Shown here one piece after another: positions 9,106 through 15,513 of a stretch of 29,980 bases of DNA. Source of the stretch: a virus. Numbering within the stretch: the first letter of the stretch is position 1; every line of letters starts with the position of its first letter. The notes beneath the pieces are model-generated. The model was not told the origin of the DNA. It saw nothing but the letters and a program-made list of their open reading frames with translations, and made no database searches. The DNA is taken from IMG/VR virus record IMGVR_UViG_3300035207_000026, positions 1-29,980 of that record; one strand, written 5' to 3'. The position numbers were made by a program, and so were the translations under genes.

Positions 9106-9235
9106 AGAATTCACCTCCTGTGAATTGGCACCATGTGTTGTTATCGTGTTCTAAATAACACATAGGACAAAAAATAAGTTCTTGACTTGATTTTACAATA
9201 TTTATTAATATTGCGTTACTTGCAATTTTATGCAT
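9092..9235 (-). CDS. Small Cys-containing protein (possible zinc-binding)
   Basis: 47 residues. It reads MHKIASNAILINIV, then ELIFCPMCYLEHDNNTWCQF and ends GGEFYEIN. The CxxC (CPMC) followed by WC about 12 residues later suggests a small metal-binding knuckle, though a full set of four ligands is not seen. The coding end overlaps the next gene by 14 bp, and the AGGAGGT ribosome site of that gene is inside it, so the two are likely coupled. GGAGA lies 8 bases before the start. Confidence 0.5.
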   Translation of the reverse strand: MHKIASNAILINIVKSSQELIFCPMCYLEHDNNTWCQFTGGEFYEIN

Positions 9236-9275
9236 ATATACTATCTCCATAGTAATGTTAATAATTTGTAAGTAG

Positions 9276-9301
9276 TCTGGAGTTATTCAAGTAGCTCCAG
9301 A
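9276..9301 (-). promoter_or_regulatory. Hairpin in the leader of the leftward operon
   Basis: A 7-bp inverted repeat, TCTGGAG/CTCCAGA, with a 12-base spacer lies between the RHH gene and the next gene of the operon. No U-tract follows it on the - strand, so it is not a simple terminator. It could be an mRNA processing or stability element, or a protein-binding site. Confidence 0.4.
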
Positions 9302-9320
9302 CACTATTTAAGTTACATCA

Positions 9321-9491
9321 TTATGGTACCATAGCATTATCGTTTGTCAACAATTTTTTTGAATTATTTTTATGATTTATTATTAATGCTATTATTATTT
9401 CATTCATTGATTTTTCTACATCTGTCGATAAATTTCTTAAATATCTCCAGTGTTCCTCTGGCAATCTTATATTCATTGCTTTTATTTTCAT
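9321..9491 (-). CDS. Ribbon-helix-helix (Arc/MetJ-type) regulator
   Basis: 56 residues. MKIKAMNIRLPEEHWRYLRN is the N-terminal beta strand and first helix of an RHH DNA-binding domain (alternating residues in MNIRLP, then a helix), followed by STDVEKSMNEIIIALI as helix two. Such proteins bind DNA as dimers of dimers on short palindromes. The gene heads the leftward recombination operon, and its own 3' end contains a TTGACA element and the 12-bp palindrome TATGGTACCATA, so it may repress the genes that follow it. AAAGGAAAAATT precedes the ATG. Confidence 0.7.
   Translation of the reverse strand: MKIKAMNIRLPEEHWRYLRNLSTDVEKSMNEIIIALIINHKNNSKKLLTNDNAMVP
9322..9350 (-). promoter_or_regulatory. 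Candidate early promoter overlapped by a 12-bp palindrome
   Basis: On the - strand TTGACA (9345-9350) is a perfect -35 box. A -10 candidate is TACCAT at 16 bp (9323-9328), or CATAAT at 19 bp. Both overlap the perfect palindrome TATGGTACCATA (9322-9333). This is the geometry of a repressible promoter for the genes from 9235 leftwards; the likely repressor is the RHH protein encoded immediately upstream. The -10 is weak, so activity is inferred. Confidence 0.5.
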
Positions 9492-9588
9492 AATTTTTCC
9501 TTTTTATTAGATTTGTATACTTCAATAACTTATGATATGTTCTTAATGCTATAGTATCAATTTAAAGTGATAGTGAAAAGGATTATTT

Positions 9589-9708
9589 ATGGAAAAAGAT
9601 AGGATATATGCTGCAATTAAAAGATTGATATTCAAGTATAATTATTTTTTAGAGGAGAAAGATTATGAATTAATGATTAAAGAATTAGCAAATATTTTAA
9701 AAATTTAA
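9589..9708 (+). CDS. Small helical protein
   Basis: 39 residues (MEKDRIYAAIKRLIFKYNYF then an acidic helix ending LANILKI), preceded by AAAAGGATTATTT. It is followed directly by a 10-bp stem terminator, so it may be a monocistronic early transcript starting in the 9.5 kb divergent region. No recognised family. Confidence 0.5.
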   Translation: MEKDRIYAAIKRLIFKYNYFLEEKDYELMIKELANILKI

Positions 9709-9735
9709 TACAAAGGGAGGCGAACCCCTTTGTAT
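9708..9735 (+). terminator. Stem-loop after the 9589 gene
   Basis: Perfect 10-bp inverted repeat ATACAAAGGG/CCCTTTGTAT around an 8-base loop, beginning at the stop codon. The following bases (CATTATTC) are not a good U-tract, so it may be a terminator of modest strength or a 3'-end stabiliser. Confidence 0.5.
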
Positions 9736-9757
9736 CATTATTCATTCCAATATGAGG

Positions 9758-9795
9758 GCAAGTATAAGGCATTATTTTTAAAATGCAATATTTGC
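9758..9795 (+). promoter_or_regulatory. Two-tier leader hairpin upstream of the helicase gene
   Basis: GCAAGTA pairs with TATTTGC (7 bp, one G-U), and inside it GCATT pairs with AATGC across an A/T loop. It lies in the transcript leader before a 25-codon ORF and the primase-helicase gene. It could modulate translation; no known riboswitch class fits. Confidence 0.35.
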
Positions 9796-9810
9796 TTATA
9801 AGGATTTTTT

Positions 9811-9888
9811 ATGTGTTTATTTATCCTATTTACTTTTTTTTCTTTATCAATTCTTATCGATAGTTCAATTAATAATTTTTTTAAATAA
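9811..9888 (+). CDS. Tiny hydrophobic peptide / leader ORF
   Basis: 25 residues (MCLFILFTFFSLSILIDSSI then NNFFK), essentially one membrane helix with a short polar tail. It has an ATAAGGATTTTTT ribosome site and its stop is 9 bases before the helicase ATG, whose ribosome site it abuts. It is either a small membrane peptide or a translated leader that couples helicase expression. Phe/Leu/Ser codons dominate. Confidence 0.4.
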   Translation: MCLFILFTFFSLSILIDSSINNFFK

Positions 9889-9897
9889 GGAAGTTTT

Positions 9898-11955
9898 ATG
9901 CATAGCTTTGAAGAAGCGCGTTCTATTTTATCAAATCGAGTTTTAGAAATTGTTTCATATTTGTTCCCAAATGGTAAAAAAATTGGTCAGGAGTGGTGTG
10001 TAGGAAGCATAAATGGGGAAGCTGGTGAATCTTTAAAAATTAGATTATCTGGTCAAAAGTCTGGCATATGGAGCGACTTTAATGGTGGAAAAGGAGGAGA
10101 TCTGATCGATTTATGGTCAAAAAAAAATGGTATAAGCCTATCAGAAGCATTGAAGGAAATTAATGAATATTTGGGAAATAAGTCTTTTAATTCAAAAATT
10201 ACTATTAATAATCCTTCTTCTAAATCCACTAAATATACTCTTCCATCTCCTAAAAATTTAGTTGAATTATCAAATAATTCACCTATTAAGAATTACTTAA
10301 TAACTGAAAGATGTTTAATAGATGAAATAATAAACAAATTTAAAATATCAGAACGTGGAAATGATATTGTTTTTCCATTCTTTGAAGATGATGTTTTAAC
10401 TCATATTAAATACTTGTCCATTCATCGTCATGGAGAAAATAAAAAGAAAATCATTTCTTCCTCACCAAATTCCAAACCTATTTTATTCGGATGGCAGACC
10501 ATTCCTAGTGAAGCGACTTCTATCATTATTTGCGAAGGTGAAATAGATGCAATGAGTTTATGTCAATATGGCCTACACGCATTATCTGTTCCAACTGGAG
10601 CTGGTAAAGGGGCTAAACAGAATTGGTTTGAACATGAAAAAGAAAGATTGGAAAAATATGAAACTATTTATTTATGCTTTGATCCTGATGAACCGGGCCA
10701 GCAATCAATTGATGCTATAGCTAATCTTTGCGGCAAGAATCGCTGTAAAGTGGTCATCCTTCCGCACAAAGACCCTAACGAATGTCTTCAGAATGGTATA
10801 ACCATTGAACAAATGTATGAATATTTGCAGAAAGCTAAATATTATGAGGAGTCGGAAGACAAAAATAATGATCCAGTTAATTCATCAATTAATAATAATC
10901 GAGAAATAATTGTAGAAAATTTATCAGACATTATTCATTTAGTTAAACCAATTAATTGGCTTTGGAAAGATAAAGTTGCTTACTCAATGGTTACTTTATT
11001 CGCTGGCCAGCCTGGACTTGGTAAGTCTCAACTATTACTTCATATTGCATCAATTGTTAGTAGTGGAGGTAAATTTCATTTTGAAGAGAGTAATACTGAT
11101 AAAAATAGAGTTCTGCTCATATCAGGTGAAGATAGTAAAGAACATACATTAATACCAAGATTAATTGCTTCTGGCGCTAACAAAGAAAATATCGACATCC
11201 TAAATGGTATAAAAACCATTGGTAGAAGTGGAAGAATATTTTACGACTATTTGTCTATTGTTGATGATGTTGATTCATTTGAAGAATTGATAATAAAAAA
11301 TAATTATAAATTGATTATTTTTGACCCAATTTCACTTTACATTGGTTCGGCAGATGACAGTAAAAGTAAAGATATTAGAAAGGTAATTGGTATTCTTCAA
11401 CAATTAGCTGAGAAATTAAACTTAGCCATCATTTTAAATACTCATTTCTCAAAATCCTCAGGTCATGTTCAACGGTCAGCTATTGAAAGAGTTTTAGGTT
11501 CAATTAGTTATGTTGCTGCTTGCAGAACTGTTATGGGTATTTTTAGGGACAAAGATAATCATAGTAGAGTTTTATTTCTTCCTATCAAAAATAATGTTGG
11601 TTCAGATCGTGGTGGATTTGTTTATGAGATTGAACAATTTAATTTCATTAATCAACAAAACGGTGAAACCATTAATACTAGTCGCATCAAATGGCTTAAT
11701 GAAAAAATAGATACTTTAGCTGATGAAGCATTGAATAGTTCGCCTAAAGAATCTCCTAGATATGATGAGGCATCAGAATTTTTAGCTCAACTTTTATCTG
11801 ATGGAGAAAAGAGTTATAGGGAAATTAGACAAAAATTCATTGAATATGGTTTTGGGATAAAAACTCTTTATAAAGCACGAGATCAATTAAAAATTCGCAT
11901 AAGAGAATGTGAAAAAAATAAAAGAGACACATATTGGTCAATTATTAAACACTAA
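9898..11955 (+). CDS. Primase-helicase (TOPRIM + RepA-like AAA ATPase)
   Basis: 685 residues, the replicative primase/helicase of the phage. Residues ~30-95 hold a DnaG-like N-terminal element (SGIWSDFNGGKGGDLIDLW), but the usual CHC2 zinc cysteines are absent. A TOPRIM domain follows, with ICEGEID at 211-217 (catalytic Glu213) and CFDPDEPG at 260-267 (Asp262, Asp264). The helicase domain has Walker A GQPGLGKS at 370-377, Walker B KLIIFDPISLY near 475, and a sensor-like LNTHFSK segment, as in RepA-type hexameric helicases. The last ~60 residues (SYREIRQKFIEYGFGIKTLY) look like a winged helix. The iteron region directly downstream suggests origin binding by this C-terminal domain or by the next gene product. 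Confidence 0.88.
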   Translation: MHSFEEARSILSNRVLEIVSYLFPNGKKIGQEWCVGSINGEAGESLKIRLSGQKSGIWSDFNGGKGGDLIDLWSKKNGISLSEALKEINEYLGNKSFNSKITINNPSSKSTKYTLPSPKNLVELSNNSPIKNYLITERCLIDEIINKFKISERGNDIVFPFFEDDVLTHIKYLSIHRHGENKKKIISSSPNSKPILFGWQTIPSEATSIIICEGEIDAMSLCQYGLHALSVPTGAGKGAKQNWFEHEKERLEKYETIYLCFDPDEPGQQSIDAIANLCGKNRCKVVILPHKDPNECLQNGITIEQMYEYLQKAKYYEESEDKNNDPVNSSINNNREIIVENLSDIIHLVKPINWLWKDKVAYSMVTLFAGQPGLGKSQLLLHIASIVSSGGKFHFEESNTDKNRVLLISGEDSKEHTLIPRLIASGANKENIDILNGIKTIGRSGRIFYDYLSIVDDVDSFEELIIKNNYKLIIFDPISLYIGSADDSKSKDIRKVIGILQQLAEKLNLAIILNTHFSKSSGHVQRSAIERVLGSISYVAACRTVMGIFRDKDNHSRVLFLPIKNNVGSDRGGFVYEIEQFNFINQQNGETINTSRIKWLNEKIDTLADEALNSSPKESPRYDEASEFLAQLLSDGEKSYREIRQKFIEYGFGIKTLYKARDQLKIRIRECEKNKRDTYWSIIKH

Positions 11956-12336
11956 AGTTTGCTGCTGATGGTGGAGACTGAGAGACTAAGAGACTGAGAT
12001 TTTATGTTATTGATTATTATATAAAATTCTCAGTCTCTATATGGAGACTGAGATTATATATTAAATTACTTTTTCAGTCTCTCAGTCTCTCTTCAGTCTC
12101 TCTAAATTGGTGATAGTGAGAGACTGATATTTTATTATATTTATTATATACTTATAATATATATTTATTCTCAGTCTCTCAGTCTCTCAATTTTCACTAA
12201 AGTAGAGACTAATACCTTATTGTTTCACAATTATACAGTAAATATGACTATTTATTATTCATAAATGGTTAAATTGCTCAGTCCCAACCAATTAATAAAT
12301 AATTTAACTGTTTCACAATTGATAAAAGGATGAAAT
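11956..12336. repeat. Iteron array with AT-rich stretches (candidate replication origin)
   Basis: A gene-free 381 bp. The 8-mer GAGACTGA (or GAGACTAA) occurs on the + strand at 11974, 11982, 11990, 12044, 12120 and 12205. It occurs reversed (TCAGTCTC) at 12030, 12074, 12082, 12093, 12171 and 12179, with a variant at 12278 and one more + copy at 12343 inside the next gene. The first three are in exact 8-bp tandem. Copies at 12028-12037 and 12044-12053 form a perfect 10-bp inverted repeat. Between the clusters lie stretches of almost pure A/T (for example 12130-12168). Iterons plus AT-rich DNA beside a helicase gene are typical of an origin; this is inference. Confidence 0.65.
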
Positions 12337-12526
12337 ATGATGGAGACTGAGATTTTTTTGGATAAAATTAAGAAAGTTTTTGTCGAAGCGGAAGAATATG
12401 AAACATATATAAAGAGGGACAGAGAAAAACTGTTTCATAATTTGTCAAAATTTAATTACCACCCAGCAAAAAAATTGTTTTTGGGCGACAGGGTTCAGGT
12501 TCTGCGAGTTTTGGTGTTTCATAATT
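12221..12526 (+). repeat. Second dispersed repeat, TGTTTCAYAATT
   Basis: The 12-mer TGTTTCACAATT occurs at 12221 and 12309 in the intergenic DNA, and TGTTTCATAATT at 12431 and 12515 inside the next coding region. The copies at 12221 and 12515 stay similar for about 27 bases. Spacing is 88, 122 and 84 bp. Repeats that ignore a gene boundary suggest protein-binding sites rather than coding constraint. Confidence 0.5.
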
Positions 12527-12732
12527 ATACAATTAAGATGAAGGAATTAGGTTATAGAACTTATATTCGGCGAGTAGAAGAATATTTAGACAAATTACTT
12601 ATTAAGTTTAATTATGATTTGGAAGGTGCAATTGATTGGATGCACAGAAAAAACCATAGGAAAAACCATGGAAATGCAGTAAAAACTGAGGAAAAACCGC
12701 GTCCAAGCGGAAAAACTGAGGAAATCATTTAA
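12337..12732 (+). CDS. Unidentified protein adjacent to the origin-like repeats
   Basis: 131 residues (ATG at 12337 or 12340, both after AAAAGGATGAAAT). The helical N-terminal 100 residues are charged and aromatic; the C-terminal 30 are a low-complexity basic tail with short duplications (HRKNHRKNH; KTEEKPRPSGKTEE). The DNA of the tail also carries a duplicated AAAACTGAGGAAA. An iteron copy forms codons 3-5 (GAG ACT GAG). The gene lies right after the iteron array, so a DNA-binding or initiator-accessory role is possible, but no domain is recognised. Confidence 0.55.
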   Translation: MMETEIFLDKIKKVFVEAEEYETYIKRDREKLFHNLSKFNYHPAKKLFLGDRVQVLRVLVFHNYTIKMKELGYRTYIRRVEEYLDKLLIKFNYDLEGAIDWMHRKNHRKNHGNAVKTEEKPRPSGKTEEII

Positions 12733-12736
12733 AAAT

Positions 12737-12764
12737 TTTAACTTTGTACAAAATTTGATATAAT
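12737..12764 (+). promoter_or_regulatory. Candidate promoter before the VRR-NUC gene
   Basis: TTTAAC (12737-12742) and a perfect TATAAT (12759-12764), 16 bp apart, immediately after the 12337 gene. A terminator-like hairpin starts 3 bp downstream of the -10, so initiation would fall inside the hairpin sequence. Confidence 0.5.
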
Positions 12765-12766
12765 TT

Positions 12767-12788
12767 TGTTCTACATGGAACATTTTTT
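12767..12788 (+). terminator. Short intrinsic terminator
   Basis: TGTTC/GAACA stem with a 6-base loop, followed by TTTTTT. It would stop transcripts coming from the helicase operon. Because a transcript started at the overlapping promoter would lack the 5' arm, the arrangement separates upstream from downstream transcription. Confidence 0.55.
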
Positions 12789-12808
12789 AATTGTCAAGGA
12801 TGATGGTT

Positions 12809-13255
12809 ATGAACAGTGCAGCGGATGCGTTTGAATGTAAAATTTATAACATTTCTTACCGAACAACTTATCGTGGTGCATCATCGGTAATTAAAAAAAT
12901 CCCCAGCGAGACTGAAGATCAAATTGAATTGGTAAAGTGGATGGAGAAAAAAGGTCTTAAATTTTATGCTGTACCTAACGGCGGTTATCGTAGAATCTCT
13001 GAGGCCGTCAGATTTAAGCATAGCGGCGTTAAAGCTGGGGTCCCTGATCTATGTATACCTTTTCCTTCAGGACCTTACCATGGTCTTTATATTGAGCTTA
13101 AAAGGGTTATTGGAGGGGAGGTTTCTGTCGTTCAGCAGGAGTGGGTAGATTATTTAAATTCTGTTGGATATTATGCGGCGATTTGCCGGGGATTTGAAGA
13201 AGCCAAAAGAACAGTAGAATATTATTTATCACTTAATGATGATAAAATTGCTTAA
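12809..13255 (+). CDS. VRR-NUC domain nuclease
   Basis: 148 residues from the ATG at 12809, chosen because AAGGA lies 8 bases before it; in-frame ATGs at 12800 and 12803 are too close to that site. The VRR-NUC fold of the PD-(D/E)xK superfamily is visible in order: Glu36 (SETEDQIELVKWM), AVPNGGYRR at 54-62, GVPDL at 77-81 (Asp80), IELK at 95-98 (Glu96, Lys98) and Gln109 in the following helix. Stand-alone phage VRR-NUC proteins are structure-specific nucleases thought to process replication or recombination branches. It follows the replication genes. GC content is above that of its neighbours. Confidence 0.85.
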   Translation: MNSAADAFECKIYNISYRTTYRGASSVIKKIPSETEDQIELVKWMEKKGLKFYAVPNGGYRRISEAVRFKHSGVKAGVPDLCIPFPSGPYHGLYIELKRVIGGEVSVVQQEWVDYLNSVGYYAAICRGFEEAKRTVEYYLSLNDDKIA

Positions 13256-13274
13256 TTTTTAATGGATTTTATTT

Positions 13275-13433
13275 ATGTTGGTTAGTAAGTGTTGCAAGGA
13301 AAGCGTTAGCGTTGAGTTTGATTGTTATTTATGTAATTCTTGCGGGAGGATATGTAATACATTAACACCTTGGGCGTTAGGAGTTGATAATGAATACACT
13401 TATGATACCTCAAGAATATGTTCAGAAACTTAA
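13275..13433 (+). CDS. Small Cys-rich zinc-ribbon-like protein
   Basis: 52 residues. Cysteines are arranged as KCCKES, then CYLCNSCGRIC, a plausible zinc knuckle (CxxCxxCxxxC). The end overlaps the endolysin gene by 44 bp in another frame. The ribosome site is weak. The conserved-looking cysteine cluster and codon use support coding, but the function is unknown. Confidence 0.5.
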   Translation: MLVSKCCKESVSVEFDCYLCNSCGRICNTLTPWALGVDNEYTYDTSRICSET

Positions 13434-13833
13434 GCTTTCTCTTGTTAAGCATGAAGGATATTTAAATTATCCTTCACCTGATAACGGTTCAATTAAAATC
13501 GGCATAGGATATAACTTAACTGAGCGCGGTATTTCTGATAATTGGATTCAGAACCAGTTTACTGAAGACTATTTATCTCACAATGAATCTCTTTTTAATC
13601 ATACTAAATTTTATAAAAATCTAAACAATACGCGTAAGATTGTTTTAATTGAATTAGCTTTTATGGGTTATAAAATTTTTATTATTGAATTTAAAGAGAT
13701 GTTTAATGATTTGGATGATAAAGATTATGATGGTGCCGCCCAGAAAATATTAGAAAGTTCATGGGCGACAAATCAAATGGATCGTGCTATTAGGTTATCT
13801 GAGAGTATGCGTACTGGGGTTTATTATATATAA
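13390..13833 (+). CDS. Endolysin, T4-lysozyme-like muramidase (GH24)
   Basis: 147 residues from the ATG at 13390, preceded by TAGGAG. It hydrolyses peptidoglycan at the end of infection. Motifs in order match GH24: KHEGY with catalytic Glu22; SPDNGSIKIGIGYNLT, with Asp31 and the GIGYN segment at 38-42 where T4 lysozyme has its Asp20/Thr26 region; RKIVLIELAFMGY as the central helix; and SSWATNQMDRAIRL followed by MRTG at the end, like the SRWxxQTPNRAxR...FRTG end of T4 lysozyme. Length is close to T4 lysozyme (164). There is no signal peptide, so a holin is needed. No classical holin is next to it; small membrane proteins at 14856 and 9811 are candidates. Confidence 0.85.
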   Translation: MNTLMIPQEYVQKLKLSLVKHEGYLNYPSPDNGSIKIGIGYNLTERGISDNWIQNQFTEDYLSHNESLFNHTKFYKNLNNTRKIVLIELAFMGYKIFIIEFKEMFNDLDDKDYDGAAQKILESSWATNQMDRAIRLSESMRTGVYYI

Positions 13834-13999
13834 AATTTCTAACTTCTTCGTATATAAAATTTGCTAATTCTACATTTTCTCCAAAATATTTTGATATTTT
13901 TTCGTTGTTTTCTTTTATTACACATATTTCATAATTTTTTTTACTATTATTGTATAAATCTCCGTAAAAACCAAATCTAATATATAATATTTTATTCAT
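13790..13999 (-). CDS. Unidentified small protein convergent with endolysin
   Basis: 69 residues with a good AGGAGA ribosome site 7 bases before the ATG. It is aromatic and mixed alpha/beta (MNKILYIRFGFYGDLYN at the start). Its last 15 codons overlap the last 15 codons of the endolysin on the opposite strand, an uncommon tail-to-tail overlap. It is the last gene of the leftward cluster transcribed from the promoter near 14.75 kb. Not recognised. Confidence 0.55.
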   Translation of the reverse strand: MNKILYIRFGFYGDLYNNSKKNYEICVIKENNEKISKYFGENVELANFIYEEVRNFIYNKPQYAYSQIT

Positions 14000-14080
14000 T
14001 TTTTATTCTCCTGAGTTGATGTTAAAAAATTAATTTATCTATGTAAGATAACATTCTAGTATTTCCTATTTTCATAATAT

Positions 14081-14344
14081 TTACTCTGGTATTTTTGGGA
14101 AGTGAGACCAATGGGAAAATATTTCTATTGGCATTGGAAAATCATGATCAACATTAAAATATATAATATGGGATTCTGGAGAATATATGCAATTTTTACC
14201 ATTAAATTCTATTCCCCATTTACCATAATTTTCTTGATATGTACCTATAATTATTGTTGAGAATCCCAAAGAAGTTTTTGGGCAATATAATAAAATTCTT
14301 AGATTGAGTGGCGGCAAAATATCTTTAATTTTTTCCCAATTCAT
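14081..14344 (-). CDS. DUF551-like protein
   Basis: 87 residues. The pattern MNWEKIKDILPPLNLRILLY at the start and FSHWSHFPKIP at the end is the DUF551 layout (W-xxxxxLP-xxxxVLxx at the N-terminus and THWxPLPxPP at the C-terminus). DUF551 proteins are small, frequent in phages and of unknown function. A second, more typical copy is encoded at 17022. It is preceded by AAAGGAGAATAAATA; the upstream gene ends one base before its ATG. Confidence 0.7.
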   Translation of the reverse strand: MNWEKIKDILPPLNLRILLYCPKTSLGFSTIIIGTYQENYGKWGIEFNGKNCIYSPESHIIYFNVDHDFPMPIEIFSHWSHFPKIPE

Positions 14345-14345
14345 A

Positions 14346-14510
14346 TTATTTATTCTCCTTTAATTCATTTTTCAAATAGTTGTAATAGCATGAGAGCGCG
14401 CGTTTAAAGATGTATGAGTTGCTTTCATTTACTATTTCTTTTACGGCTTCTAAAATTCTTACATCTTCTTTGGATAAAGAGATGGTGGTTGATTGAGCTG
14501 TGTATGACAT
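14346..14510 (-). CDS. Probable ribbon-helix-helix protein
   Basis: 54 residues. TTISLSKEDVRILEAVKEIV is consistent with an RHH strand plus first helix; NSYIFKRALSCYYNYLKNEL fits the second helix. The ATG follows GAGGTAAAT. It is placed between the 14520 and 14081 genes with 1-9 bp spacing, so it is part of one leftward operon. A DNA-binding regulatory role is inferred. Confidence 0.5.
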   Translation of the reverse strand: MSYTAQSTTISLSKEDVRILEAVKEIVNESNSYIFKRALSCYYNYLKNELKENK

Positions 14511-14519
14511 ATTTACCTC

Positions 14520-14684
14520 TTATTGTTTTGTAGTATTAGATAAGTTTGAAAATTGAAATAATGTTGATTCGTAAGTAGTGTTATCTTCATTAAAAACAAT
14601 TATTGGTTTATTTAAGTTAATATTAAAAAATATATCTGATTTATGTTTATCTTTAATAGCTTGTTGTTCTTTGGTTAATTTCAT
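14520..14684 (-). CDS. Small unidentified protein, first gene of a leftward operon
   Basis: 54 residues (MKLTKEQQAIKDKHKSDIFF at the start), polar and Asn/Thr-rich at the end. It has a strong AGGAGTAATAAA ribosome site and lies about 35 bp downstream of a consensus promoter. No family recognised. Confidence 0.55.
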   Translation of the reverse strand: MKLTKEQQAIKDKHKSDIFFNINLNKPIIVFNEDNTTYESTLFQFSNLSNTTKQ

Positions 14685-14728
14685 TTTATTACTCCTAAAA
14701 ATTTTTAATTAATGTAAGTTACAGATGC

Positions 14729-14757
14729 ATAATAACTAAATAATAATAACATGTCAA
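14729..14757 (-). promoter_or_regulatory. Strong sigma70-type promoter, leftward
   Basis: On the - strand TTGACA (14752-14757), a 17-bp spacer, and TATTAT (14729-14734). This is close to consensus and drives the cluster 14684 to 13790. Confidence 0.75.
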
Positions 14758-14792
14758 CAATATTTTATTATTATTTTAATATTAATTTAACT

Positions 14793-14821
14793 TTGTATTA
14801 GATAATGCTGTGAGATACAAT
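14793..14821 (+). promoter_or_regulatory. Candidate rightward promoter
   Basis: TTGTAT (14793-14798), a 17-bp spacer, and TACAAT (14816-14821), 35 bp before the ATG at 14856. It is divergent from the leftward promoter 36 bp away, giving a switch-like regulatory region flanked by RHH genes on both sides. Confidence 0.5.
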
Positions 14822-14855
14822 ATGTTATTGGATAATAATTTTACAAGGAATGAAT

Positions 14856-15008
14856 ATGATAGCGCTTAAAAAGGATGTATTGATTTGGTTATTTATATTT
14901 AATATTGTTGTTAATGTAATTACTTTATTTGCTTGTTATGAATCTTGTGTGTCTTCTTATACTTCTTCTCAATTATATGATCACTTGACATTTGTGGGAT
15001 GTGAATGA
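14856..15008 (+). CDS. Small single-span membrane protein
   Basis: 50 residues: a short basic start (MIALKKD), a membrane helix (LIWLFIFNIVVNVITLFA), then a Cys/Ser/Tyr-rich 25-residue tail. Topology would be N-in, C-out. AAGGAATGAAT precedes the ATG. It could be a lysis-associated protein, since no holin is otherwise visible near the endolysin, but this is only a positional guess. Confidence 0.5.
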   Translation: MIALKKDVLIWLFIFNIVVNVITLFACYESCVSSYTSSQLYDHLTFVGCE

Positions 15009-15082
15009 TTAAAAATCTTTATTAATTCATTGTTTAATGATACTTTTCTCTCTTTTATTTATATTTAAATAGAGGAGTAATA

Positions 15083-15304
15083 ATGAAAAATTCTAAGTCT
15101 CAATTATGTCATATCAATGTTCCATTGAAATTATATGATCGTATTAAACGGATTGCTATTCGTGAAGATAAAAAGCTAAGTCAAGTGTTTGCAATTTATT
15201 TAGAGGAAGGATTACAAAATAATAATAAATTATCAGTGGTTAAGGTTGTTAAAAAGTCCTTAAAAAATAAAGATAAACTTGTATCTTCTAAAAAGAATAA
15301 GTGA
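15083..15304 (+). CDS. Ribbon-helix-helix (CopG/Arc-like) regulator with basic tail
   Basis: 73 residues. CHINVPLKLYDRIKRIAIRE is the RHH strand and first helix; KKLSQVFAIYLEEGL is the second. The last 25 residues are Lys/Ser-rich and probably bind DNA or are disordered. GAGGAGTAATA precedes the ATG. It is followed 38 bp later by another RHH gene, so the two form a tandem pair that may bind related operators. Confidence 0.7.
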   Translation: MKNSKSQLCHINVPLKLYDRIKRIAIREDKKLSQVFAIYLEEGLQNNNKLSVVKVVKKSLKNKDKLVSSKKNK

Positions 15305-15342
15305 TACATTATTTCACTTTATTAATAAGATAAGGAGTAATG

Positions 15343-15513
15343 ATGTTACATAAAAGTGATGATACAACATTAAAGATTAGTTTAACTAAAGATACATTTA
15401 CCGAAATACAGATATTAGCAATTAGAAAAGGAGTACATCCTCGGGAAGCAATATCTGAGATATTAGATCAATATATAAACAAACGTAAAGATAAGATAAC
15501 TAACGTTACTTAG
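15343..15513 (+). CDS. Second tandem ribbon-helix-helix protein
   Basis: 56 residues: TTLKISLTKDTFTEIQILAI, then RKGVHPREAISEILDQYINK. This is the same strand-helix-helix layout as the gene before it, with little identity. The AAGGAGTAATG ribosome site serves ATG 15343 (15340 is also possible). A 20-bp-period repeat begins at its stop codon and may be its binding site. Confidence 0.65.
   Translation: MLHKSDDTTLKISLTKDTFTEIQILAIRKGVHPREAISEILDQYINKRKDKITNVT

Noticed and set aside
11974-12186. GAGACTGA repeats as a CRISPR array
   Set aside because: Repeats are 8-10 bp, in both orientations and without regular spacers; this is an iteron pattern.
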